Assembly (NCBI RefSeq): GCF_026013525.1
Contig: NZ_JAPDRA010000004.1
Coordinates: 164,412-228,411 of the forward strand
Origin: Sphingomonas canadensis
GTDB lineage: Bacteria > Pseudomonadota > Alphaproteobacteria > Sphingomonadales > Sphingomonadaceae
Length of the DNA stretch: 64,000 bases
Direction: 5' to 3'
The translations under genes were made by a program, and so were the position numbers. Below are positions 18,688-26,766 of this stretch, in pieces; the stretch's first letter is position 1; each line of letters begins with the position of its first letter. The notes under the pieces are model-generated. The model worked only from the letters and a program-made list of their open reading frames with translations. It was not told the origin of the DNA and searched no databases.

Positions 18688-19857
18688 ATGAACAATTTCC
18701 CCGGCCCGGCGACACCGGTGTCAGCGGATTTGCGTGCGGCGGGGAGCGATTTCGGCGCCCGGCCGATGTCGTGGAGCGGCGGGCGCAGGCTGCGAGCCGC
18801 GCTGACGATCCTCGCGGCATGGACGGTCATCGGGCTGTTCCAAGCGGTGCCCGACATGGTGGACGGCATCCGCGGCAACGAGTTCCTGGCGAAGCTGGTC
18901 GAATCCTGGGCCTGGGCGCTGTTGACGCCGGCGATCCTGAAGATGGACCAGATCGTGACCGCGGCGGACCCCAGGATATCGCGGCTGGTGGCTTCGCACC
19001 TGCTGCTGAGCGTGCCGTTCAGCATCGCCCACACCTATCTTGCCGGGCTGATCCTGTACCCGATCCCGTACATCTGGTGGAATCCGCTGATCAACGTCGA
19101 GTTCGTCGTCTATTTCTACATCGGCGGATGGGTCACCTACTGCGGCATCATCGCCGTGCTCCAGGCGTTCAAGTTCCACCGCCGCTTCATCAACAGCCAG
19201 TTCGAGCTGGAACGCGCTGAAAAGCGCGTCGCCGAACTCCGCCTCAACGCCCTGCGGCTGCAGCTTGAGCCACATTTTTTGTTCAATACGCTCAACGCCA
19301 TATCGTCCGAGCTGGCCGCGCATCCGGAACTCGCGCGCGAGATGATCGAGGACCTGGGGGCTTTGCTGCGCAGATCGCTCGATTGCCAGGACCACACAGA
19401 GATAACGCTGGCGCAGGAACTGGCCCTGCTGGACCATTATGTCGCGATCCAGAAGCTGCGGTTCGGAGAGCGCATCCGGATCGGCATAGAGGCAGATCCC
19501 GCCACCCATTCCGCGCTGGTGCCTTCGATGCTGCTGCAGCCGCTCGTCGAGAACGCCGTCCGGCATGGGCTGGAAAGGCGCATGTCCGGCGGCGCCGTGG
19601 CCGTGTGCGCACGGTTGGAGGAAGGCGCGTTGCGGATCACCATAGCGGACGACGGCGTCGGCCTGCCCCGGCGATGGCGGATGGAAACCTGCGCCGGGGT
19701 CGGCCTCCGCGTAACGCGCGAGCGGCTGAGCATGATGTATGGCATGGCGGGCGGGGATTTCTTCTCGATCGCCCGCCGGAAACGCGGCGGGACCGAGGTG
19801 ACGATCCGGATCCCCCTGCACGAAAGGGAGGGAGGGGCAGATGGCAACGCGCACTGA
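18688..19857 (+). CDS. LytS/YehU-type sensor histidine kinase
   Basis: A 389-residue inner-membrane sensor kinase. Four hydrophobic segments span about residues 35-160. A short coiled stretch (FELERAEKRVAELRLNALRL) leads into the His_kinase domain (PF06580), with the phospho-acceptor His196 in LEPHFLFNTLNAIS. The ATPase domain follows, with N-box LLQPLVENAVRHGLE and G-box DDGVGLP. It overlaps the LytTR regulator gene by 17 bp, so the two form a pair. With GH29 just downstream, the pair probably senses a signal tied to this sugar locus or the envelope. No obvious ribosome site precedes the ATG. Confidence 0.9.
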   Translation: MNNFPGPATPVSADLRAAGSDFGARPMSWSGGRRLRAALTILAAWTVIGLFQAVPDMVDGIRGNEFLAKLVESWAWALLTPAILKMDQIVTAADPRISRLVASHLLLSVPFSIAHTYLAGLILYPIPYIWWNPLINVEFVVYFYIGGWVTYCGIIAVLQAFKFHRRFINSQFELERAEKRVAELRLNALRLQLEPHFLFNTLNAISSELAAHPELAREMIEDLGALLRRSLDCQDHTEITLAQELALLDHYVAIQKLRFGERIRIGIEADPATHSALVPSMLLQPLVENAVRHGLERRMSGGAVAVCARLEEGALRITIADDGVGLPRRWRMETCAGVGLRVTRERLSMMYGMAGGDFFSIARRKRGGTEVTIRIPLHEREGGADGNAH

Positions 19858-20638
19858 ACCGATCTGCGCGCTGGTGGCCGACGACGAGGCGCCCGCGCGC
19901 CGCCGGATCGCCGACCTGCTCGCCAGAGACCGGTCCATCGGCAAGGTGGTGCTCGCCGAAAACGGCGTGGACGCGCTCACGAAGATTCGCGAAGCCGCGC
20001 CGGACATCGTGTTCCTCGACGTGCAGATGCCGGGGCTCGACGGCCTGGGCGTGGCCGATGCGATGGGCGGCAAGATGCCGCTGACGGTGTTCGTCACCGC
20101 CTATGACCGGTTCGCGATCCATGCGTTCGAAAGGGACGCGGTGGATTATCTGCTGAAGCCGTTCAGCGATCGCCGATACGAACAGATGATGTGCCGGGTG
20201 AAGGAGCGGCTGGCGGACCTGCGCTCGCGCGGGGAGGAGGGCGGCAGCACGATCGGCCCCGAGCTGCTCAAGCTGATAGAGAAACGATCGACGCCGGGCG
20301 GGATCTGGGAATGGATCGCGATCAAGTCCCGCGACACGACCCGGCTGTTGATGACCGACGACATCGACTGGGTGGAGGCCGCCGGCGTATATGTCTCCAT
20401 CCACGCCAAGGGCGAGGAATTCCTCTACCGGGCCGGCCTGACCGCGGTGGCGAGCAGGCTCGACCCGTTCCGCTTTGTCCGGATTCATCGCACGAGCATC
20501 GTGAACGTGAAGTCGATCGCGCTCCTGGAGCGCCGGTCGCATGGCGAGTTCGACGTCATACTCCACTGCGGCAAGCGGCTGCCGATGAGCCGGACGTACC
20601 GCGACACGGTGGAAGCTGTGCTGGGCCAGCCCCTGTGA
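19841..20638 (+). CDS. LytTR-family response regulator
   Basis: A 265-residue DNA-binding response regulator, partner of the overlapping kinase gene. The receiver domain has the acidic pocket (VADDEAPARRR), phospho-acceptor Asp60 (VFLDVQMPG) and the KPF lysine (LLKPFSD). The LytTR DNA-binding domain covers about 155-262 (AIKSRDTTRLLM, VEAAGVYVSIHAKGEEFLYR, FVRIHRTSIVN). LytTR proteins bind pairs of short direct repeats; a candidate pair lies at 18542-18569 before the kinase gene. GH29 follows after 48 bp and is likely in the same transcript. Confidence 0.92.
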   Translation: MATRTEPICALVADDEAPARRRIADLLARDRSIGKVVLAENGVDALTKIREAAPDIVFLDVQMPGLDGLGVADAMGGKMPLTVFVTAYDRFAIHAFERDAVDYLLKPFSDRRYEQMMCRVKERLADLRSRGEEGGSTIGPELLKLIEKRSTPGGIWEWIAIKSRDTTRLLMTDDIDWVEAAGVYVSIHAKGEEFLYRAGLTAVASRLDPFRFVRIHRTSIVNVKSIALLERRSHGEFDVILHCGKRLPMSRTYRDTVEAVLGQPL

Positions 20639-20686
20639 TCGCAGGGCGGCCGGGCGGCTGATAACAGATATTGGGGGAGTAAACGA

Positions 20687-22234
20687 ATGCTGGACAGGCG
20701 TGACATGCTTCTGGGGCCGCTCGCCGCAGGCCTGGGAATTGCGGCGGCCCCGGCCAGCGCGCGAAAGCGGGACGATGCTTCGTTCCTGCAGGACCTGCCG
20801 ATCGCGAAGGGGCCGTTCGATTCCTCGGTCGAATCGCTAAAATCCTATCGAACGCCCGAATGGTTCCGCGACGCGAAGCTGGGCATCTGGTCGCACTGGG
20901 GGCCGCAGGCGGTTCCGCGACAGGGCGATTGGTACGCCCGGTTCATGTATGTCCCCGGGCATCCGCACTATGATCACCATGTCCGTACCTACGGCCACCC
21001 TTCCGAGTTCGGCTACAAGGACATCATCCCGCTGTGGAAGGCCGAGAAGTTCGACCCCGAGGCGCTGATGGACAGCTTTGCCCGGGCCGGGGCGAAGTAT
21101 TTCGTCTCAATGGGTGTCCACCACGACAATTTCGACCTGTGGGATTCGAAGCATCATCGCTGGAACGCGGCGAAGATGGGGCCTAGACGCGACATCGTCG
21201 GGCTGTGGAAGGCGGCGGCGAAGCGGCGCGGCCTGCGCTTCGGCGTGTCGGAGCATCTGGGGGCCAGCTACACCTGGTGGCATCCGAGCCATCTCTACGA
21301 CCAGTTCTGGCCGAAGCTGGGCCTTCGCTACGACGGCGCGGACCCGAAGTTCCATGACCTGTACCACGGCAATTTCGATGAGCCCTACGTCAACACGCCG
21401 GCAAGCTGGTATTCCACCAACCCCGCGTTCCACGCGCGGTGGCATGCCCGCATCCGCGATCTGGTCGATTCCTACCAGCCCGACCTGCTCTATTCGGACG
21501 GGGGGCTCCCGTTCGGGCAGGTAGGCCGCGCGCTGGTGGCGCATCTGTACAACGCCAGCATGCGCGACGGCGCCGTCGATGCGGTGTTCACCAACAAGGA
21601 TTGGGGCGCTGGTGAATTCCACCGCGAATGGGCGGTGCAGGATGTCGAGCGGGGCGTGCTCAAGGGCATCAACCCGCTTCCCTGGCAGACCTGCACATCC
21701 AACGCGGACTGGTTCTACAACGACAACTACGGGTACAAGACGGCCGATCAGGTGGTCACCATGCTTGCCGACATCGTCAGCAAGAACGGCAACATGCTGC
21801 TCAACATCGTCCAATATCCCGAGGGAGACCTGCCCCCGCAATCGCAGTTGCTGCTGAGCGAGCTGGCCGCCTGGATGAAGATCAACGGCGAGGCGATCCA
21901 CGGCACCCGACCGTGGAAGATCTTCGGCGAGGGGCCGACCGAGGCGGCGGCGGGAATGTTCCAGGAGAAGGCGGAATATACCGCCCGCGACATCCGCTTC
22001 ACGACTAGGGGGGACACGCTCTATGCCCTGACGCTGGGCGTACCCGAAGGAAAGGTCGCGATCGGCGCGCTGGCGCTGGGCAATCCGCACGAGAAGCGCA
22101 GGGTGCGCCGCGTGCGCCTGCTGGGCAGCCGCGCCGGGCTGGCGTTTCGCCACACCGGACAGGCGCTGGTGATAGACCTGCCCCCGGCCACCCCGGCGCG
22201 CCACGCCAGCGCATTCCGGATCGACTTCGCCTGA
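20687..22234 (+). CDS. GH29 alpha-L-fucosidase, exported
   Basis: A 515-residue glycoside hydrolase expected to release terminal alpha-L-fucose. The N-terminus has a twin-arginine-like signal (DRRDMLLGPLAAGLG, ending near ASA), so export may be by Tat. The GH29 barrel is clear: WFRDAKLGIWSHWGPQAVP, GAKYFVSMGVHHDNFDLWDS, and nucleophile Asp271 in DLLYSDGGLPFG; a small beta domain closes the protein. A GGGGGAG ribosome site precedes the ATG. It fits the locus because fucosylated galactose side chains are a normal part of dicot xyloglucan, and fucose must be removed before GH35 can act on the galactose. Confidence 0.88.
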   Translation: MLDRRDMLLGPLAAGLGIAAAPASARKRDDASFLQDLPIAKGPFDSSVESLKSYRTPEWFRDAKLGIWSHWGPQAVPRQGDWYARFMYVPGHPHYDHHVRTYGHPSEFGYKDIIPLWKAEKFDPEALMDSFARAGAKYFVSMGVHHDNFDLWDSKHHRWNAAKMGPRRDIVGLWKAAAKRRGLRFGVSEHLGASYTWWHPSHLYDQFWPKLGLRYDGADPKFHDLYHGNFDEPYVNTPASWYSTNPAFHARWHARIRDLVDSYQPDLLYSDGGLPFGQVGRALVAHLYNASMRDGAVDAVFTNKDWGAGEFHREWAVQDVERGVLKGINPLPWQTCTSNADWFYNDNYGYKTADQVVTMLADIVSKNGNMLLNIVQYPEGDLPPQSQLLLSELAAWMKINGEAIHGTRPWKIFGEGPTEAAAGMFQEKAEYTARDIRFTTRGDTLYALTLGVPEGKVAIGALALGNPHEKRRVRRVRLLGSRAGLAFRHTGQALVIDLPPATPARHASAFRIDFA

Positions 22235-22343
22235 GCAGCAAATTCCAGCGCAATGAACCCGCCAAAGCCGGGGCGCCGATGAACCATGCGGGATGGATTC
22301 GGAGCCCCCCAAGGGGGTGATATTCAACGCTTTTTCGGGTGAC

Positions 22344-22419
22344 TGGTGGAGCCGAGGGGAATCGAACCCCTGACCTCTGCAGTGCGATTGCAGCGCTCTC
22401 CCATCTGAGCTACGGCCCC
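22344..22419 (-). tRNA. tRNA-Ala (anticodon CGC)
   Basis: Read on the minus strand it is a 76-nt cloverleaf with an encoded CCA. The acceptor stem GGGGCCG pairs with CGGCTCC, the anticodon stem is CTGCA/TGCAG with loop ATCGCAC, and the T-arm contains GGTTCGATTCC. Anticodon CGC reads the GCG alanine codon, common in this GC-rich DNA. The 3' end faces the sugar-use locus. Confidence 0.96.
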
Positions 22420-22574
22420 GCCACCATTCCCGGGCTGGCCCGGAAGGCGCTCCCCTTAGCGGGACATATCCGCCGATGCAACCTGCTTGCGCAGGGGAAT
22501 GCCATTCCTTCTCGGCCCGCCGGGAACGGCCTGAATTCGCGGGTGATTTCGACGGTCTTCCGCCGCGCCGGCGG

Positions 22575-22769
22575 TCACCGGTCGAACAGCCGGGCGGCGG
22601 GCTGAGACCGCACCGGCACCGGCACCGGCACCAGCACCACCGGCGCGCCGCGGGCCAGCGCCTGGGCGGCTGCGGCATCGATGCGCACGGTCGTCCCGCC
22701 GCCGGTGACGCCGCCGAGCTGGCCCGCAACCGCCGCGAAGGCGAGCGCGACGAGCAGGATGCGGATCAT
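22575..22769 (-). CDS. Small secreted or membrane-anchored hypothetical protein
   Basis: A 64-residue protein with an N-terminal hydrophobic signal (MIRILLVALAFAAVAG) and a PVPVPV run encoded by hexamer repeats of CACCGG (22611-22628). I do not recognise it. The start overlaps the stop of the XRE-type regulator gene as ATGA, so it is the third gene of a small operon. Confidence 0.5.
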   Translation of the reverse strand: MIRILLVALAFAAVAGQLGGVTGGGTTVRIDAAAAQALARGAPVVLVPVPVPVRSQPAARLFDR

Positions 22770-22975
22770 TGTGCGTCCTCCCTGGAAGGGTTGGCGAAGA
22801 CATCCTCGATCTTCAGCCCGAAAACGTCGGCGATCCTGAATGCCAGCGGCAGCGACGGATCATAGCGGCCGGTCTCGATGGCGTTGACGCTCTGGCGGGA
22901 TACGCCCAGCCGTTCGGCCAGGTCCTGCTGGCTCCAGGCGCGCTCGGCGCGCAGCACGCGCAGCCGGTTCTTCAC
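22766..22975 (-). CDS. Small XRE-family transcriptional regulator
   Basis: A 69-residue helix-turn-helix protein with a GTG start at 22975: KNRLRVLRAERAWSQQDLAE then RLGVSRQSVNAIETGRYDPS and a short tail (LKIEDVFA). It is the compact one-domain class related to YozG/PbsX-like repressors. The GTG overlaps the stop of the membrane-protein gene (GTGA). A perfect inverted repeat upstream of the operon (23416-23431) is a good candidate for autoregulation. Longer upstream readings would run into the membrane-protein gene and lack support. Confidence 0.88.
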   Translation of the reverse strand: MKNRLRVLRAERAWSQQDLAERLGVSRQSVNAIETGRYDPSLPLAFRIADVFGLKIEDVFANPSREDAQ

Positions 22976-23394
22976 CGCCCGCCCCCGGCCAGCTCGCGCC
23001 GGTCGCGCAGCGATTGCGCGATCTCCGCCACGCCCCAGCCGACGCACCAGACCACGAAGGTCCAATAGGCCGGGATATGCCCGACCACGCCGGCATCCTC
23101 CAGGAAACCCCAGACGGTGAAGAAGGACAGCATCGTCCCCAGCCCCACCATCATGCCCGATACGGCGCGCCGGCGCAGATACTCGTCGGCCTCCTCATGG
23201 ATATAGAGGCCGATCACCAGCAGCACCCCCAGGATCGGCAGCGCGGGCAGGACGGCGAGCGCCACCAGCGTCGCGCCCTGCGGCTCCCATGCCCGGATCG
23301 CCCAGGTGGAGAAGAACAGCGCGCCGCAATAGGCGAGCATCACGGGAAAGAAGCGGCGCAGGTAACGCCGCGCGGCGGGAGTGGCAGACCTCAT
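22972..23394 (-). CDS. Membrane protein of the XRE-regulator operon
   Basis: A 140-residue inner-membrane protein with four hydrophobic segments (PVMLAYCGALFFSTWAIRAW; LVALAVLPALPILGVLLVIGLYIHE; VSGMMVGLGTMLSFFTVWGF; AYWTFVVWCVGWGVAEIAQ, each shortened to its core). AAGGAGCTTGAT precedes the ATG. It is the first gene of a three-gene operon whose second gene is a small XRE regulator; this pairing of a four-helix membrane protein with a 66-70 residue regulator is common but of unknown function. Confidence 0.75.
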   Translation of the reverse strand: MRSATPAARRYLRRFFPVMLAYCGALFFSTWAIRAWEPQGATLVALAVLPALPILGVLLVIGLYIHEEADEYLRRRAVSGMMVGLGTMLSFFTVWGFLEDAGVVGHIPAYWTFVVWCVGWGVAEIAQSLRDRRELAGGGR

Positions 23395-23415
23395 ATCAAG
23401 CTCCTTTGCTATTCA

Positions 23416-23431
23416 GTAAAGTGAGCTTTAC
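23416..23431 (-). promoter_or_regulatory. Inverted-repeat operator before the XRE operon
   Basis: GTAAAG-TGAG-CTTTAC is a perfect 6-bp inverted repeat with a 4-bp centre, about 20 bp before the first ATG of the operon, overlapping the likely promoter. It is the natural target of the small XRE-type repressor encoded downstream. Confidence 0.5.
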
Positions 23432-23688
23432 GTATTCGGGCGCGCGATGTCAAGCGTGCGTTACATTTCGTCGCGTTACCTTTTCATGCGCCGGCGGTCG
23501 GCGAACCGGGCTCGAGAACATGGCAGCGAATTCGCTTAGTTCATGTCGCACTGCAGCATAATTCTAAGGGACGTTGTCCGAACAGATCAGGTTTATCCCG
23601 GAATATTCTCCAGATTCTCTCGAATATTAGCAGCGTTGCCTTGCAAGATAATTTGTATAGATAGGGCAGGTCGTAAGGGAGAATCGGC

Positions 23689-23859
23689 ATGAACCTCTTG
23701 TGGAGACTGGCCTGTCTTCTGGGATTCCATCGCCGTGATCGCAAGCGCCTGTGGCAGGTAGGCAGCCGTCATCATTCGGTCTGCGCGGGATGCGGCAAGC
23801 AGATGGTGCGCGGATTTTCCGAATGGCGGCTGGACGAGGACGCCGCGGGGCAGTCCTAG
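23689..23859 (+). CDS. Small CxxC hypothetical protein
   Basis: A 56-residue basic protein beginning MNLLWRLACLLGFHRRDRKR and containing CAGC (residues 32-35) with nearby Cys and His residues, so it could bind zinc as a half-ribbon. An AAGGGAG ribosome site precedes the ATG and AT-rich DNA upstream may hold its promoter. It resembles short phage-type or DUF1660-like zinc proteins only loosely; no function can be assigned. It ends 38 bp before the convergent Mur ligase gene. Confidence 0.55.
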   Translation: MNLLWRLACLLGFHRRDRKRLWQVGSRHHSVCAGCGKQMVRGFSEWRLDEDAAGQS

Positions 23860-23897
23860 GCCGCTTCCCGGCGGCGCCGGTACAAGCCCCGGCCGCT

Positions 23898-25286
23898 TCA
23901 GCCCCTCAGCTTCGCCGCCATGTCCGCCGCCAGGTGGCTCAGCGTGTCGTCGCGCGCGCCCATCAGCACGATGCGGTCGCCCGGCCGCGCCACCGAAACC
24001 AGGTGCGCCGCCGCCTCCGCGCGATCGGCGATGTGGAGTGCATTGCCGCCCGCCGCGGCGATATCGGCGATGATGTCGGCGCTGCTCACCTCGCGGTTCA
24101 CCGTCCCGCCGTGATAGACCGGATCGGGCATCACCAGCAGATCGCCGTCCGCCAGCCGCTGCACGAACATCGCCACCAGTTCGCGCCGCATCACCTTCAA
24201 CGGGCCGAAGCCGTGCGGCTGGAACATCAGCAGCAGGCGGCCGGGGAATTCGTGCAGCGTATCCACCGTCGCGGCGATCTTCTCCGGATTGTGCCCGAAA
24301 TCGTCGATCACCGCGACGCCGCCGCCCTCCCCCACCAGCTCGAACCGGCGCTTGAGGCCGGAGAAGCCCTGGATCGCGGCGATCACGGTGGCGCGCGGCA
24401 CGCCCGCGGCGATGGCCGCCGCGATGGCGGCGAGCGCGTTGGCGACATTGTGCCGGCCGGGCACGGCCAGCCGGATGCGATCGCGCACGCCGGCATGAAC
24501 CAGGTCGAACGCGATGGCGAAAGGCTCGGGCGCCAGGTTTTCGGCGACGAAATCGGCCGGCTGCTCCACCGCGAAAGTGATCGCCTCGCGCGCGCGCCCG
24601 ATCAGCGCTGCCGCTTCGGCGTCGGCCGCGTTGATCACCGCGATCCGTGCCTTGGCGACGAAATCGCCGAACAGCACGCGCAGCTCCTCCATCGACTTAT
24701 GGTCGAGGCTGACGTTGTTCAGCACTGCCACCGACGGCGAATAGAGTTCGATCGATCCGTCGCTCTCGTCCACCTCGCTGACGAAGGCGTGACCGCCGCC
24801 CACCAGCGCGCTGGCGAAGGGCGCATCGGGCGTGGCGAAATTCTTCATCACCGCGCCGTTCATCACCGTGGGGTCCATCCCGGCGGCGTGGAGAATCCAG
24901 CCGGTCATGCCGGTGACGGTGGACTTTCCGCTGGTGCCCGCGACGCCAACCGAGAGCGGCGCCGCGTTGAACAGCCCGGCGAGCAGCTCGGCACGGCTCA
25001 TCCGCGGATTGCCCAGCTCGGCCGCGCGGACCATGTCGGGCACGCTCGCCTCCACCGCAGCCGAGGCGACGACGATCTGCTCCGGCGATGCCACGCCGCT
25101 GCCGTCCTGCGGGAACAACGCGATGCCGCGCCTGCGCAGCCAATCGAACTTGGCGGGCAGCGTGGCCTGGTCCAGGCTGCGGTCCGATCCCGCCACCACG
25201 GCGCCCTGCCCCGCCAGGATCATCGCCAGCGGCATCATTCCCGATCCGCCGATGCCGACGAAGAAGTAAGGTTTGCGGTGATCCAT
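23898..25286 (-). CDS. MurC/Mpl-like Mur ligase
   Basis: A 462-residue ATP-dependent ligase of the Mur family. It has the MurC-type N-terminal Rossmann start ([15 protein letters not shown]), the ATP P-loop [14 protein letters not shown], the central DESDGSI and [12 protein letters not shown] segments, and a C-terminal domain with RRFELVGE and [10 protein letters not shown]. MurC joins L-alanine to UDP-MurNAc, while Mpl joins recycled tripeptide. The divergent neighbour is an LD-carboxypeptidase, which makes murein tripeptide from tetrapeptide, so an Mpl-like recycling role is attractive but not proven. Confidence 0.75.
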   Translation of the reverse strand: MDHRKPYFFVGIGGSGMMPLAMILAGQGAVVAGSDRSLDQATLPAKFDWLRRRGIALFPQDGSGVASPEQIVVASAAVEASVPDMVRAAELGNPRMSRAELLAGLFNAAPLSVGVAGTSGKSTVTGMTGWILHAAGMDPTVMNGAVMKNFATPDAPFASALVGGGHAFVSEVDESDGSIELYSPSVAVLNNVSLDHKSMEELRVLFGDFVAKARIAVINAADAEAAALIGRAREAITFAVEQPADFVAENLAPEPFAIAFDLVHAGVRDRIRLAVPGRHNVANALAAIAAAIAAGVPRATVIAAIQGFSGLKRRFELVGEGGGVAVIDDFGHNPEKIAATVDTLHEFPGRLLLMFQPHGFGPLKVMRRELVAMFVQRLADGDLLVMPDPVYHGGTVNREVSSADIIADIAAAGGNALHIADRAEAAAHLVSVARPGDRIVLMGARDDTLSHLAADMAAKLRG

Positions 25287-25360
25287 CGCGGCGCGCTATC
25301 GGCGGAATCGGCGGGTGGGGCAAGCGCCTCCTGATCCCCGCCTGGGACCGGGGAGACAGC

Positions 25361-26176
25361 ATGCGCATCGGAGTGGTGGCACCTGCCAAGGCGATCAGCG
25401 AAACCGTGGCAGCGCGCGTTTCCGCCTATGTCGCGCTCTGGTATCCGGAGGTGGAGATCGTCTTCCACCCGCAATGCTACCTCACCTCGGGCCATTTCGC
25501 CGGCCCGGACGACGCGCGCGCCGCGGCCTTCCTGGAGGTGGCGAACGATCCCGCGATCGACGCGATCTGGTTCGCGCGCGGCGGATATGGATCGAACCGC
25601 ATCCTGGCCAGCGCGATCCCGCGCCTCGGCCCGGCGGCGTCGCGCAAGACCTATATGGGCTTTTCCGACATGGGGTTCCTGCTCGGCGCGCTCTATGCCC
25701 GGCGGATCGGCCATCCGGTGCATGGATCGATGCCGGTCAACCTGGGCACCAACGATCCTGGGCCTGAGGTGGCGCGCGCGCTCAACTGGCTGGTCCGCAA
25801 GGATCGCAGCGCGCTGGAGCCCGGGCTGGACGGCCGCCCCGCAGCCGCGTTCAACCTGGCGATCCTCACCGCGCTGATCGGCACGCCCTGGCTGCCCGAC
25901 CTGGCCGATCACGTGCTGATCATCGAGGAGGTGTCGGAACCGCTCTACCGGATCGACCGGATGATGTTCCAGCTCGCCCATGCCACCCAGTTGAAGGGCA
26001 TCGCCGGCATCCGCCTGGGCCATGTCACCGATATCCAGCCCAACGAGCCGCCCTTCGCCGAAGAGCCGGAGGCGATCGTGTCGCGCTGGTGCCGCGAGAT
26101 GGGCGTGCCCTATCTGGGCCGCGCCCAGGTGGGGCATGTGACGGAGAACATGGTGGTACCCTTCGGCGTCGCCTGA
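25361..26176 (+). CDS. LD-carboxypeptidase (peptidase family S66)
   Basis: A 271-residue cytoplasmic serine peptidase that removes the terminal D-alanine from murein tetrapeptide during peptidoglycan recycling. The S66 triad can be placed at Ser102 (MGFSDMG), Glu190 (IIEEVSEPLYRID) and His259 (GHVTENMVVPFG); RGGYGSNR is the conserved glycine loop. The ATG at 25361 follows GGGGAGACAGC. It is divergent from the Mur ligase gene with 74 bp between the starts, so the two may share regulation. Length is slightly short of the usual 300. Confidence 0.85.
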   Translation: MRIGVVAPAKAISETVAARVSAYVALWYPEVEIVFHPQCYLTSGHFAGPDDARAAAFLEVANDPAIDAIWFARGGYGSNRILASAIPRLGPAASRKTYMGFSDMGFLLGALYARRIGHPVHGSMPVNLGTNDPGPEVARALNWLVRKDRSALEPGLDGRPAAAFNLAILTALIGTPWLPDLADHVLIIEEVSEPLYRIDRMMFQLAHATQLKGIAGIRLGHVTDIQPNEPPFAEEPEAIVSRWCREMGVPYLGRAQVGHVTENMVVPFGVA

Positions 26177-26198
26177 GGCGGAAGCGTATGAGGCCGGG

Positions 26199-26762
26199 AT
26201 GAGCGCGTTCGAATTCGTCTTCACCCTGTTCGGGCTGCTGCTGGGCTTCAGCCTGGTCGAGGTGCTGGGCGGGCTGGCGCGGGTGGTGGAACGGCGCATC
26301 CGGCCGGGATCGGCGCTGCGCATCGGCTGGCTGACCCCGCTGCTGGGGCTGTTCGTGCTGCTGGACCTGATTTCCTTCTGGGGATCGGCCTGGGCCGCGC
26401 GCGAGGTGCTGACGGTCAGTTCGGCCACGCTGATCGGATCGCTGTTCTTCGCCGGCGCCTATTATCTGGCCGCACACCTCGTCTTCCCCGGCGACCTTGA
26501 CGGGATCGACGATCTCGACGCGCATTTCGATCGCATCAAGCTGCCGGTGATGGTGCCGCTGTTCGTGCTGCTGCTGCTCCAGCTCGCCTATTGGGCGTGG
26601 GTGCCCCAGCTTGCGCGGCTTTATTCGGTTCCCGGCGTGGGGTGGCAGATCGGCTTCTTCGTCGCGCTGTTCGCGGCGGCGATCCTGGTGCGCGGGCGGC
26701 TGTGGAACGCGCTGCTGCTGGCGGCGCTCAGCCTGCGATACCTGATCGTGGCCTTCCTCTGA
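26199..26762 (+). CDS. Hypothetical multi-pass membrane protein
   Basis: A 187-residue protein with about six hydrophobic helices, for example VFTLFGLLLGFSLVEVLG, LTPLLGLFVLLDLISFWGS and MVPLFVLLLLQLAYWAW. Loops are short and there is no recognisable catalytic motif. It sits 22 bp after the LD-carboxypeptidase and 4 bp before the dioxygenase gene, so the three are probably one transcript. I do not recognise the family. Confidence 0.65.
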   Translation: MSAFEFVFTLFGLLLGFSLVEVLGGLARVVERRIRPGSALRIGWLTPLLGLFVLLDLISFWGSAWAAREVLTVSSATLIGSLFFAGAYYLAAHLVFPGDLDGIDDLDAHFDRIKLPVMVPLFVLLLLQLAYWAWVPQLARLYSVPGVGWQIGFFVALFAAAILVRGRLWNALLLAALSLRYLIVAFL

Positions 26763-26766
26763 TCCC

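Noticed and set aside
22305..22316. CCCCC-AA-GGGGG after the GH29 gene as a terminator
   Set aside because: A two-base loop cannot close a hairpin, and the T-run is more than ten bases away.
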